Shown here: positions 19,439-27,197 of the stretch, piece by piece
How the letters are laid out: each line of letters starts with the position of its first letter
How positions within the stretch are numbered: the stretch's first letter is position 1
From: Pseudoalteromonas atlantica
Lineage (GTDB): Bacteria; Pseudomonadota; Gammaproteobacteria; Enterobacterales; Alteromonadaceae
Direction: 5' to 3'
Assembly (NCBI GenBank): GCA_007988745.1
Contig: BJUT01000009.1
Span: 33,500-97,499, forward strand
DNA length: 64,000 bases
Position numbers and translations under genes: made by a program
Notes under the pieces: generated by a model
Database searches by the model: none
The model's input: the letters and a program-made list of their open reading frames with translations, nothing else
What the model was told of the DNA's origin: nothing

Positions 19439-20734
19439 ATGAGTGAAAAATTTGTTGTTCAACTAAGCGAGCAAGCAGCACCAAGCCATTGGGGCGAAAA
19501 CGCGGCGTTGTCTTTTAACGAGCAAGGCGCAACGGTTCATTTATCTGAGCAAGAAACATTAAAAAATGTTCAAAAAGCGGCGCGAACAATTGCAAGCCAA
19601 GGTGTTAAACAGGTTGAGCTTGCGGGCGATACATGGTGCACAGAAAGCCAATGGGCTTTTTACCAAGGTTTTGTAACACCTAAATCATTACATGGTGTTG
19701 AATTTGTTGATAACGCACAATCAGATCTAAACGAGCTGGCGCATTTAAAAGCCTCAGCTACGTGGGCACGAGAAATGGTAAACGGCACAGCGGATGACAT
19801 TTACCCTGAAAGCCTTGCTGAAAAAGCCGCCGAATTTATTCAATCGTTAGCGCCTGAACACGTAAGCTACCAAATTATTAAAGGCGATGCGTTATTAGAG
19901 CAACAGTGGATTGGTATTCATGCTGTGGGCCGTGGCTCTGAGCGTCCACCTGTTTTACTTGAGCTTGATTACAACCCAACAGGCGATGAAAACGCACCGG
20001 TAAGCGCTGCGCTTGTAGGTAAAGGTATTACGTTTGACTCTGGTGGTTACTCAATTAAATCTAGCGAAGGTATGCTAGGAATGAAGTGCGACATGGGTGG
20101 CGCGGCAACGGTAACAGCGGGTTTAGCACTGGCTATTAACCGCGGTATAGAAAAACGCATTAAGCTGTTTTTATGCTGTGCAGAGAACTTAATTTCGGGC
20201 CACGCTTACAAACTAGGTGATATTTTAACCTACAAAAATGGCACAACCGTTGAAATTGTAAACACCGATGCTGAAGGGCGTTTAGTGCTTGCTGATGGTC
20301 TAATGGCTGCAGGCGAAACTGGCGCAGAGCTAATTATAGATGCGGCAACACTAACCGGTGCTGCACTCGTTGCTGTAGGTCAAGAGTACAACGCATTATT
20401 TGCCCTTGATAAAGAGCTGGTACGCGAAGTAGAAGACTTTGCATCGCAAGAAATGGAAGCTGCATGGCCTCTTCCGCTTGAAAAATGGCACCAGCAAAAC
20501 TGCCCATCTCCATATGCTGATACGGCAAATAGCCGCGCTCAAAAAGGTGGCGGTTACGGCGGCGCATCAAATGCAGCAGGCTTTTTATCTCGCTTTGTAC
20601 CAAACGATGGTAAAGGTTGGGTACACATTGATTTAGCTGCAGCATTTAATATGGGTAGCACTAGCCAATGGGCTGCAGGTGCAACTACGCAAGGTATGCG
20701 CACAGTGGCACGTACATTGTTAGAAAAAGCTTAA
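19439..20734 (+). CDS. pepB: Aminopeptidase B (M17 family)
   Basis: 431 residues (E. coli PepB 427). Cytoplasmic leucyl-aminopeptidase-family enzyme with a two-metal site. Visible: GKGITFDSGGYSIKSS, MKCDMGGAA and the M17 signature NTDAEGRL, with a variable N-terminal domain of PepB rather than PepA type. No partner gene; the terminator at 20763 follows directly. Confidence 0.92.
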   Translation: MSEKFVVQLSEQAAPSHWGENAALSFNEQGATVHLSEQETLKNVQKAARTIASQGVKQVELAGDTWCTESQWAFYQGFVTPKSLHGVEFVDNAQSDLNELAHLKASATWAREMVNGTADDIYPESLAEKAAEFIQSLAPEHVSYQIIKGDALLEQQWIGIHAVGRGSERPPVLLELDYNPTGDENAPVSAALVGKGITFDSGGYSIKSSEGMLGMKCDMGGAATVTAGLALAINRGIEKRIKLFLCCAENLISGHAYKLGDILTYKNGTTVEIVNTDAEGRLVLADGLMAAGETGAELIIDAATLTGAALVAVGQEYNALFALDKELVREVEDFASQEMEAAWPLPLEKWHQQNCPSPYADTANSRAQKGGGYGGASNAAGFLSRFVPNDGKGWVHIDLAAAFNMGSTSQWAAGATTQGMRTVARTLLEKA

Positions 20735-20762
20735 TAGTACGTAACTAGGCGTTTAATACATA

Positions 20763-20791
20763 AAATAGGCACCAATTGGTGCCTATTTTGC
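20763..20791 (+). terminator. Rho-independent terminator of pepB
   Basis: Near-complete palindrome AAAATAGGCACC/GGTGCCTATTTT around AATT, 28 bp after the stop. The T-run is short but the stem is strong. Confidence 0.8.
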
Positions 20792-20916
20792 TATTTGCAG
20801 GCAAGCAATTTATTTTTATTTACGGTAAAATCCTTCGCCAATACCTGTTTGGGTGTTTAATTATTGGCTAAAGTGCCTACACTCAAATGTTATACTCACC
20901 ACTGGGGTTCTAAACT

Positions 20917-21483
20917 ATGTCAGATAAGTGCTACATCACAGCTCAACAGCTACTTGAAGATTCATTCCGCGTAGCGGCACAAGTTTATAAAGATGGCTTT
21001 CGTCCAGACTTTATAATTGGTATTTGGCGAGGTGGTGCACCTATTGGTATTGCTGTGCAAGAATACTACGACTACAAAGGCATTGAGACTGATCACATTG
21101 CGGTGCGTACGTCGTCTTATTACGGTATTGGCAAGCAATCTAAAGAAATAAAAGTACACGGCCTACACTACATTGTAGAAAACGCTAATGCTGGTGACTC
21201 ACTGCTTATTGTTGATGATGTGTTTGATTCTGGCCGCAGTATATTTGCACTAAAAGAAAAGCTTTCTGAGCTTATGCGCTTAAACTTACCACGCGATATT
21301 CGTGTGGCATGTCCGTACTATAAGCCTAAAAACTCAAAAGTAGAGATGGTGCCAGATTACTTTATTCATGAGTCAGAAGAGTGGTTAGTGTTCCCGCATG
21401 AGTTATCGGGTTTAACGCCAGATGAAATAATTGAAGGTAAATCTGATTTAGTAAATATCCAAGATATTTTATTAGATAAGTAA
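20917..21483 (+). CDS. Phosphoribosyltransferase (hypoxanthine/purine type)
   Basis: 188 residues, type I PRTase fold. The PRPP-binding signature LLIVDDVFDSGRS is complete and GIWRGGAPIG forms the early loop. Length and the tail EEWLVFPHELSGL resemble hypoxanthine/xanthine-guanine phosphoribosyltransferases. Likely role: purine salvage with PRPP. Exact base preference cannot be read by eye. Confidence 0.8.
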   Translation: MSDKCYITAQQLLEDSFRVAAQVYKDGFRPDFIIGIWRGGAPIGIAVQEYYDYKGIETDHIAVRTSSYYGIGKQSKEIKVHGLHYIVENANAGDSLLIVDDVFDSGRSIFALKEKLSELMRLNLPRDIRVACPYYKPKNSKVEMVPDYFIHESEEWLVFPHELSGLTPDEIIEGKSDLVNIQDILLDK

Positions 21484-21588
21484 TTGCCTAAGCGTTAAGT
21501 AGGAGTTTATTTGCGCGGGGGCGTGTTTGTGTACTCGTTTTAAATAAATTGCTGCTATAGCGCAGTGCTAATAAATACCATAAAAACT

Positions 21589-21614
21589 AAAAAAGGCCAT
21601 TACGGCCTTTTTTT
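21589..21614. terminator. Terminator between the PRTase and the Crp-type gene
   Basis: AAAAAAGGCC/GGCCTTTTTTT with a 5-base loop sits between two convergent genes and has T-runs on both strands, so it can serve both. Confidence 0.88.
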
Positions 21615-21627
21615 GTGTCTGATTTTT

Positions 21628-22287
21628 TTACAGCTGCGCAAAACTGTCTACATAATCACTTAAACTTTGCGTATCGACCGCTTTTAGCCCATGGGAGCTG
21701 CGCTGCACTAAGCCTTTTTCAACAAGTTCGGTAACTACGCGGCGATAAGCTCGCTCAGTGGTTGCAAAGCGCTCTGCTTCGGCGTTAACGGTTGGGTATG
21801 CGCGCAGTAGCGTTGGGTTATTGTTCTCGGCTCGTAGTAAGCAGTCTTTAGCTATGTTGTAGCTTAAAGGCAGCAGTAACTTATCTAAATTAATTTTTTG
21901 GTTTTCTTGAAACTTAGCCGCAATGGTTTGCGCGGTATATAAGCTCAGCTCTGGCTTTTCGAGTAGTAATGCTCGCCAGTGGCGAAGCTCTATTAAATTA
22001 TAGGTTACATCGCTAAAACAGGTGACCGTATAAATACATGGGTTATTGTTTAGTGCTTCTATTTCACCAATTAGGGTGTTGTTGCAATCTAATTGGCCTA
22101 ATAATAGGCGGCGTCCGTTACCTACATCATAACTAAATGAAATAGTACCGCTGCGCACCAGCACAAGTTTACTAAGTGGTTGATCTTGGTGGATCAGCAC
22201 TTCTTTTTTTGATTGTTGATAGCTACTCCCTGCAAAAGTGAGTAATTGTTCAACAAGGTAACTAGAAAAATGGTATTGAAACATCAA
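21628..22287 (-). CDS. Crp/Fnr-family transcriptional regulator
   Basis: 219 residues. N-terminal cNMP-binding-like beta-barrel (about 15-125; VLVRSGTISFSYDVGNGRRLLLGQL), a linker helix, and a C-terminal winged helix (about 150-210; FATTERAYRRVVTELVEKGLV). No Cys cluster for an Fe-S centre, so not a classical Fnr. The helix-turn-helix arrangement resembles E. coli YeiL-type regulators. The ligand and target are unknown. A 200-bp spacer and a MITE-like repeat lie upstream. Confidence 0.8.
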   Translation of the reverse strand: MMFQYHFSSYLVEQLLTFAGSSYQQSKKEVLIHQDQPLSKLVLVRSGTISFSYDVGNGRRLLLGQLDCNNTLIGEIEALNNNPCIYTVTCFSDVTYNLIELRHWRALLLEKPELSLYTAQTIAAKFQENQKINLDKLLLPLSYNIAKDCLLRAENNNPTLLRAYPTVNAEAERFATTERAYRRVVTELVEKGLVQRSSHGLKAVDTQSLSDYVDSFAQL

Positions 22288-22488
22288 TATGCTCTTCGGA
22301 CAATTGTCCTATTTATTACACCTTAATGACGATATTATTAAGGCTCTAAGAATTTACGCTAACTTGCTACTGTATTTAGCCTTGCTAAGTACGTAATACC
22401 TTCATTTCCCGTGCAATGATTTAGGAAGCTATTGGCTACAACCAATATACTTTTTAAGGTTTTTTAAGCAAGTTAGTTTTTTTATTTT

Positions 22489-22699
22489 ATACCAATCTGC
22501 CTAATAATTAAGTGATCAATTTTAAGGCTAGGAAAGCGTGTTGATAGCTAGGCAAAAAATAGCTATTTAGTCGTTCTCGGCAATTGCTCCTGCATTGTTC
22601 TACCTTCTGCATCCATGCAGTCGTAAATGAGCATTTTTTAACACAGGTAGCGACACGTTTAGCCCCGCAAAATGATTGAGTATTATTGCGCATTGGTAT
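22489..22699. mobile_element. MITE-like intergenic repeat, copy 1 (long form)
   Basis: Bounded by ATACCAATCTGC and GCGCATTGGTAT (inverted ends). Its interior matches the reverse complement of the copy at 46448-46609 over most of its length, e.g. CGTGTTGATAGCTAGGCAAA and TTTAGCCCC. It carries about 45-50 extra bases (about 22579-22622) absent from the other copies. It contains a 73-codon open frame on the minus strand that I treat as chance. No transposase, so non-autonomous. It fills much of the 486-bp gap between 22287 and 22774. Confidence 0.8.
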
Positions 22700-22729
22700 T
22701 AAACGTTGTAACACTGACAAGTGCCACAC

Positions 22730-22752
22730 GTTAGCATTAGCGTAATGCTAAC
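22730..22752. promoter_or_regulatory. Perfect 10+10 bp inverted repeat before a small membrane gene
   Basis: GTTAGCATTA-GCG-TAATGCTAAC ends 21 bases before the TTG start at 22774. Such symmetry suits a repressor operator, or a leader hairpin ahead of the ribosome binding site (TAGGAGAG). No regulator is assigned. Confidence 0.5.
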
Positions 22753-22773
22753 CTAAAGGGTAGGAGAGAACAA

Positions 22774-23004
22774 TTGAGTTGGGAATATTTAGGTTATATT
22801 GCATCAGCTTTCTTGGTTGCATCGTTAACAATGACCGATGTAGTAAAACTGCGTTGGTATAATATGTTTGGTTGTATTGTATTTACTATTTACGGTGTGG
22901 CTATTGGTGCAGTGCCTGTTGCGTTTACTAATGGCTTATTAGCGCTGGTAAATATGTACCATATTGTAAAGCTCTACCGGCAGCCTAAAGTCAAAGAAGC
23001 GTGA
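22774..23004 (+). CDS. Small inner-membrane protein (YgjV/CBU_0592-like)
   Basis: 76 residues starting at TTG, supported by TAGGAGAG seven bases upstream; no ATG fits. Two to three hydrophobic segments (about 3-22, 30-48, 50-66) with a conserved-looking TMTDVVKLRWYNMFGCIVF stretch, like the repeat unit of YgjV-type membrane proteins but half their length. Function unknown. A strong bidirectional terminator follows. Confidence 0.72.
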   Translation: MSWEYLGYIASAFLVASLTMTDVVKLRWYNMFGCIVFTIYGVAIGAVPVAFTNGLLALVNMYHIVKLYRQPKVKEA

Positions 23005-23016
23005 AGCTAAAAATTC

Positions 23017-23053
23017 AAAAAAAGGGTTAACATTTAAGTTAACCCTTTTTTGT
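23017..23053. terminator. Bidirectional terminator
   Basis: AAAAAGGGTTAA/TTAACCCTTTTT with an 8-base loop lies between two convergent genes (stop at 23004, stop at 23055) and has a T-run on each strand. Confidence 0.92.
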
Positions 23054-23054
23054 T

Positions 23055-23732
23055 TTAAAGCACCGCGTCTAAAACAATGCCATCAGTTCTACGAGTTGGA
23101 TAAAGTGACTCAACAACAAAGCTTGGGATAAATCCTTTAGCCGATGAGACCACTACTTTAGACTTTGCCCCAATAATACGAGCGTTAACTATTACACCAC
23201 GATTCGTGTAAGTTAGAGTGCCTGATAAAGTGTATTCAATATGTGGGTAACCTTTAATTTCTTTACCATTACGACTAAACGAGAAATCACCTAACGGGGT
23301 TACATGCACAGCGCCTGTGTGTTTGTAATCAACTACCGATAAGCCAAACTCCTGCATTTCAGTAATAAAGCTTTCAGCCAAGTGATTACCAAATATATTT
23401 GTGGTTTGTAAATTGTCATCTAAGTTCACAAACGAAGTAATTGCAACAGGCGTCCCACTGTTGATGTAGTTCATATTTTCAATCAGCTTCATTGCTAATT
23501 GTTCTGTATAGTTACTTAATAATTTACTGCTGTTAATAGGGCGGTAGTTATTTTCTGGGAACTGCCAGTTATTTACGCGTGGCTGATGAACGTCTGTGTA
23601 ACGATTATGGCTATTGTGATGGCCAATATTATTATGCGAAGCGTGGCCGTTATAAACTGGGTGAGTAGAGCATGCACTAAGTGATAAAGTAAAAAGAGCC
23701 GATAAAGTAAGAGATAGTTTTTTTGAAAACAT
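23055..23732 (-). CDS. FlgO-family outer-membrane lipoprotein
   Basis: 225 residues from the ATG at 23732, chosen because CAGGAAGAAAAC gives a strong ribosome binding site and a proper lipoprotein signal follows (LFTLSLSAC). An upstream ATG at 23774 would add 14 residues. The mature part starts with a His/Asn-rich linker, then the FlgO domain (about 70-225; LLSNYTEQLAMKLIENM, ...GTPVAITSFVNLDD, ...TPLGDFSFSRNGKEI). FlgO proteins stabilise the sheathed-flagellum outer ring in Vibrio, but here no flagellar gene is nearby, so another envelope role is possible. Confidence 0.8.
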   Translation of the reverse strand: MFSKKLSLTLSALFTLSLSACSTHPVYNGHASHNNIGHHNSHNRYTDVHQPRVNNWQFPENNYRPINSSKLLSNYTEQLAMKLIENMNYINSGTPVAITSFVNLDDNLQTTNIFGNHLAESFITEMQEFGLSVVDYKHTGAVHVTPLGDFSFSRNGKEIKGYPHIEYTLSGTLTYTNRGVIVNARIIGAKSKVVVSSAKGFIPSFVVESLYPTRRTDGIVLDAVL

Positions 23733-23852
23733 GTTTTCTTCCTGAAACATAAGAGATTTTTTAAATTCCCTCACTTATCGACACACTTTTTAATTACTTT
23801 AGTAAATATCCATAATTACTTTGTTTATTTTTAAGTTTGTATGCTTTATAAG

Positions 23853-25508
23853 CTATTCTTTTTTAAAGCGTAATTCTCCAGCTACCCAACTCTGTAAAAC
23901 CTGTGTTTTATAAATCTCATCGACAGGGACTTTAAAGTAGTCTTTGTCTATTAAAATAAAGTCTGCCCATTTTCCGTTTTCTAAGCTGCCTATTTTAAAC
24001 TCTTGGTGCGCTGCATACGCGCCGCCGAGGGTAAACGCTCTTAAGGCTTGTTCGCGGCTTAGCACTTCGCTTGCGCGCCAGCCGTTCTCAGGCAGCATAT
24101 TATGATCCATACGGGTAATGGCTGAATACAAGCCATCAAAAGGGTTTGCCAGCTCTACAGGGTAGTCAGAGCCTGCTGCAATCACAGAGCCTTGCTTTAA
24201 AAATGTTTGCCATGCATATGCACCTTGTAATTGGTTATCGGTTAAGCGCTGCTGAGCCATATGCATATCTGAGGTGGCATGCACAGGCTGCATAGATGGA
24301 ATGATTTTAAGTGCTTTAAAACGTGGAATATCATCAGGGGTGACTATTTGCGCGTGTTCAATACGGTTACGCAGTAACATACCGCCTGTTTGCTTAAACA
24401 CGTTTTGATACGCGTCAAGTACCACTTTATTTGCCTTATCACCAATTGCATGGGTGTTGGCGCTAAAGCCATTTTTAAAGCTTAAAGTAAATAATTCTTC
24501 AAGCTTAGCTTGGGTTTCTAGCATTAGGCCGTGGTGGTTTTTTCTATCTGCGTAGTCATCAATTAGCGCAGCCCCGCGCGAGCCTAATGCGCCATCGGCA
24601 TATACTTTTACACTGCGGATAGACATAAACGATGCAGCATCTTGATAGCGCCCTGCCTTAAGCATGTGCTTTAAATCAGGGCTAGCAGCACTTAGCATAG
24701 CGACAATTCTTAGTGGCAAATTACCTTGCTCGCTGCGCTCTTTGTAAACTTCCCAGGTGGTTTTATCAATACCGGCATCGTGAGTAGAGGTAATGCCTAA
24801 GCTTAATAAGTGCGCGCCTGCGGCATCTAGCGAGTCGCTTATAGCTTGTTTTGAAGGAGCGCTCATATGCTGGGTAATTAACGACTCGGCCTTATCAACA
24901 AAAATACCGGTTGGATTGCCAAATTCATCTTTAATAATCTCGCCGCCGTCAGGGGCTTGAGTGGCTGCGGTAATACCGGCCAGCTCTAAGGCTTTGCTGT
25001 TAACCCAAATTGCATGGCTGTCAACGCGCGAAAGTACCACTGGACGGTCATTGACTACTTTGTCTAAGTCTTTGGCGGTAGGAAAGCGCGTGTCGCTCCA
25101 CAGCTCTTGGTTCCAGCCTCGTCCTAATATCCAGCCTTGTTTATTTTTTGCAAATTGTTCTAGCTTTGTGGTTATTTCAGCGACCGATTTAGCGCCGCGT
25201 ACATCAAGTTGCGATAAGTTATCGCCAAGGCCAATTACATGCCCGTGAGCGTCAATCAACCCTGGCAGTAACGTATTACCTTTGGCATCAATAAGTGTGG
25301 CATCAGGAAAAGTGTTTTTAAGCGTATCATCTCCAGTTTTAACAACTTTACCGTTTTTAATCACTAAAGTAGAAAACGTTTGTATACCACCTTGGTATAA
25401 GGGAGTGTAACCATTAGCGTTGTAAATGACCTGCGTTTGCGCAATCGCAGTGCTGCTTACAAATAAGCCGGCAAGCAGTAGTGGGTTAAATAATGTTTTG
25501 AGTTGCAT
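23853..25508 (-). CDS. Exported YtcJ-type metal-dependent amidohydrolase
   Basis: 551 residues. Signal peptide about 1-23 (ending STAIAQT), so periplasmic. Amidohydrolase fold: metal-binding HxH in LLPGLIDAHGHV, later His in GFSANTHAIGDKAN and RIEHAQIV, and catalytic-type Asp in AAGSDYPVE, then the C-terminal composite beta domain. The YtcJ group hydrolyses N-acyl or amide bonds; the substrate is unknown. Monocistronic between the FlgO gene and the EF-hand genes. Confidence 0.88.
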   Translation of the reverse strand: MQLKTLFNPLLLAGLFVSSTAIAQTQVIYNANGYTPLYQGGIQTFSTLVIKNGKVVKTGDDTLKNTFPDATLIDAKGNTLLPGLIDAHGHVIGLGDNLSQLDVRGAKSVAEITTKLEQFAKNKQGWILGRGWNQELWSDTRFPTAKDLDKVVNDRPVVLSRVDSHAIWVNSKALELAGITAATQAPDGGEIIKDEFGNPTGIFVDKAESLITQHMSAPSKQAISDSLDAAGAHLLSLGITSTHDAGIDKTTWEVYKERSEQGNLPLRIVAMLSAASPDLKHMLKAGRYQDAASFMSIRSVKVYADGALGSRGAALIDDYADRKNHHGLMLETQAKLEELFTLSFKNGFSANTHAIGDKANKVVLDAYQNVFKQTGGMLLRNRIEHAQIVTPDDIPRFKALKIIPSMQPVHATSDMHMAQQRLTDNQLQGAYAWQTFLKQGSVIAAGSDYPVELANPFDGLYSAITRMDHNMLPENGWRASEVLSREQALRAFTLGGAYAAHQEFKIGSLENGKWADFILIDKDYFKVPVDEIYKTQVLQSWVAGELRFKKE

Positions 25509-25639
25509 AAGTTGGTTATTTTTTATTGTTAGTAAAATAACCCTAGCAAACTCACTTTTAGAATACCAATATGTTGAGGTAGATAGCTTAAAAGCGTAAG
25601 GGCTGTTAAAAATTTAGCGCTTACGCTTATAAAAAAGAG

Positions 25640-25876
25640 TTACTTACTGGCGTATATGCCATATTCCGAAAGGGTAAGTCTGCCGTCTTTATCTTTATCA
25701 TAACTTGAAAAACGCGACCAAAGGGCGGGATCAATGGCAGTTTCTGAACGGGTTAAAAAGCCATCGTGGTTACGGTCAAACTTTTCAAATTTATCGGCAA
25801 CTTCTGTACTTTGGCCAAGGCTTACATCGCTAAAAAGGCCCAGCGCAACAAGCGCTAAATAGCTTACGGTCTTCAT
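25640..25876 (-). CDS. Small exported EF-hand protein (4th of cluster)
   Basis: 78 residues. Signal peptide (about 1-21, ends SLGQS). Two EF-hand loops: DRNHDGFLTRSE and DKDKDGRLTLSE, both with the canonical acidic positions 1, 3, 5, Gly6 and Glu12, so both should bind Ca2+. It starts 8 bp after the next EF-hand gene on the same strand, so the two form an operon. Likely a periplasmic calcium-binding protein; partner unknown. Confidence 0.82.
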   Translation of the reverse strand: MKTVSYLALVALGLFSDVSLGQSTEVADKFEKFDRNHDGFLTRSETAIDPALWSRFSSYDKDKDGRLTLSEYGIYASK

Positions 25877-25884
25877 ACTTATAC

Positions 25885-26121
25885 TCAGTAAAGGTTATTG
25901 GTTAAATAGTCTTTAAACTCAAGAAGCGAGATTTGTTTGTCTTGGTTTTTATCCCAGCGAGTAAAGGTGCTGAGTAGCTGAGGCTGTGGCTCTAATTCGT
26001 CTTCTGTTAAGAAGCCGCTTTTATTGGCATCAAGGTGATCAAAACGTTGTTTAACATCTAACGCAACAGCATTAAAGCTGATCATAGTAATAGCGATAAC
26101 ACTAAAAAAAACACACTTCAT
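25885..26121 (-). CDS. Small exported EF-hand protein (3rd of cluster)
   Basis: 78 residues from the ATG at 26121, chosen because GGAAGGAAAACC is an excellent ribosome binding site and yields a clean signal peptide (ending FNAVA). An open frame upstream to 26175 lacks these. Loops are DANKSGFLTEDE and DKNQDKQISLLE; in the second, the usual Gly6 is Lys, which should weaken Ca2+ binding. First gene of a two-gene unit with 25640-25876. Confidence 0.8.
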   Translation of the reverse strand: MKCVFFSVIAITMISFNAVALDVKQRFDHLDANKSGFLTEDELEPQPQLLSTFTRWDKNQDKQISLLEFKDYLTNNLY

Positions 26122-26160
26122 GGTTTTCCTTCCAACATACAGTGTTTGTAGATTAATAAA

Positions 26161-26238
26161 AAAAGCACTTGCCATAATTTAACTTCCCAACATTAAATCC
26201 GTTTACACATTCCCTCAGGGATTATGGCAAATGCTTTT
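26161..26238 (-). terminator. Long-loop terminator-like inverted repeat in the EF-hand cluster
   Basis: 18-bp arms (26161-26178 and 26221-26238, one G-U mismatch) flank a 42-base loop that itself contains TCCCT-G-AGGGA. Read on the minus strand the stem ends in seven Ts, so it could terminate transcripts of the upstream EF-hand pair or attenuate entry into the downstream pair. Confidence 0.55.
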
Positions 26239-26409
26239 GAAACCTACCTTACTAGGTAAAAGCTTAAGTAAAACTTAATTAACTTCAGCTGTGGATAATA
26301 AATCTATTTTAAGCAGCCCGTTTAGCGCTAACTGATTAAAATTTCTAGCCAGAGAAAAAGATTTAAATATCGTTACTATTGAGTTTGTTATTAAAGCGCT
26401 TAATCACAA

Positions 26410-26637
26410 TTAAGGTTTAAAATTTTGAAACTCTTCTTTAGAAATTTTCTTGTCTTGGTTTTCATCTAAATCGGCAAATTGCCTCATTACTTCTTTATCT
26501 TGTTTGGCTTCTGCAAGCGATACTGCTCCATCCATATCTTTGTCTAAATGAGCAAAGCGAATGTTGACAGAAGAGGCTAAAGCCGTGGCGCTAATGGCTA
26601 AAAACATTAATGTAAATGCTGCGATAAGTTGTTTCAT
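26410..26637 (-). CDS. Small exported EF-hand protein (2nd of cluster)
   Basis: 75 residues from ATG 26637 (an in-frame ATG two codons upstream at 26643 is equally possible; AAGGAACATG lies before both). Signal peptide ends TALASS. Loops DKDMDGAVSLAE (canonical) and DENQDKKISKEE (Lys instead of Gly6). It begins about 20-26 bp after the first EF-hand gene stop, so it is co-transcribed with it. Confidence 0.8.
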   Translation of the reverse strand: MKQLIAAFTLMFLAISATALASSVNIRFAHLDKDMDGAVSLAEAKQDKEVMRQFADLDENQDKKISKEEFQNFKP

Positions 26638-26662
26638 AATCATGTTCCTTAATTAAATGAAT

Positions 26663-26896
26663 TTACTGAATAAACTTTTTGAATTCACTTAGCGACAACT
26701 GGCCATCTTGGTTAGTGTCTATTTGTGAAAAGTTTTCGTGTAGTACGGCATCTTCACCCGCTTCTGATTCGCTAAGTGTGCCGTTACTGTCTTTATCTAG
26801 CTCATTAAAAGTAGCTTGAACGTCCATAGCTATTGCATCTGTGCCCATAAACCCAAAAGCCAGCATGGGTAAAATTACTAAAAAGCGGTTGTTCAT
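26663..26896 (-). CDS. Small exported EF-hand protein (1st of cluster, sigma-54 promoter)
   Basis: 77 residues. Signal peptide about 1-23 (ends DAIAMD). EF-hand loops DKDSNGTLSESE and DTNQDGQLSLSE, both complete. It heads the cluster: a sigma-54-type promoter lies 36 bp upstream, and the divergent glrK-qseG-glrR operon encodes a sigma-54 activator. Probable periplasmic Ca2+ sensor or buffer. Confidence 0.83.
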   Translation of the reverse strand: MNNRFLVILPMLAFGFMGTDAIAMDVQATFNELDKDSNGTLSESEAGEDAVLHENFSQIDTNQDGQLSLSEFKKFIQ

Positions 26897-26931
26897 TTAA
26901 TTTCCTTATTGATTAAAGTTGCACTCACTAT

Positions 26932-26947
26932 TACAAAAATAGTGCCA
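26932..26947 (-). promoter_or_regulatory. Sigma-54 promoter of the EF-hand operon
   Basis: On the minus strand TGGCAC-TATTTT-TGTA places GG and the -12 G exactly 12 bases apart as in TGGCACG-N4-TTGCA (one mismatch, TTGTA for TTGCA, at -12). It ends 36 bp before the first EF-hand ATG, a suitable leader. Confidence 0.7.
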
Positions 26948-27019
26948 ATTTAAATAGGTGTTTAAAATCAATGGTTTATAATATTTTTGTGGCGTTGGTC
27001 GGAATTTTTTACTTAAATG

Positions 27020-27102
27020 TGTGTTATTTTTGCAACAGGCGGTACGTGCTATTAGTCGTTAATAGAGTTATCAATAGCTTAGTGTGTTGCTAAATGGCAA
27101 CA
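27020..27102. promoter_or_regulatory. Two GlrR-like enhancer half-palindromes
   Basis: TGTT-N10-AACA (27085-27102, fully symmetric as TGTTGC-N6-GCAACA) and TGTG-N10-AACA (27020-27037) resemble the TGTC-N10-GACA sites described for GlrR in enterobacteria. They lie 73 and 138 bp upstream of the sigma-54 -24 element, typical enhancer distances, and before glrK. Confidence 0.5.
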
Positions 27103-27197
27103 AGTGGATATATTGGGTTAAATATAGAAGTTGATTCAGCGAGAGTATAAGGTAAGTAACTAAAATAGGGCGCTTAAAATAATAAAAGGAAATGATA

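Noticed and set aside
22508-22729. 73-codon open frame on the minus strand upstream of the YgjV-like gene
   Set aside because: It lies almost wholly inside the MITE-like repeat, has no good ribosome binding site, and the homologous repeat at 46448 does not keep the frame.
24961-25248. 95-codon plus-strand frame inside the amidohydrolase gene
   Set aside because: Antisense shadow of a well-supported enzyme gene; no start signals.
25562-25575. Another ATACCAAT end of the MITE-like repeat before the amidohydrolase gene
   Set aside because: A single ATACCAAT word without a partner ATTGGTAT within 250 bp and no interior similarity.
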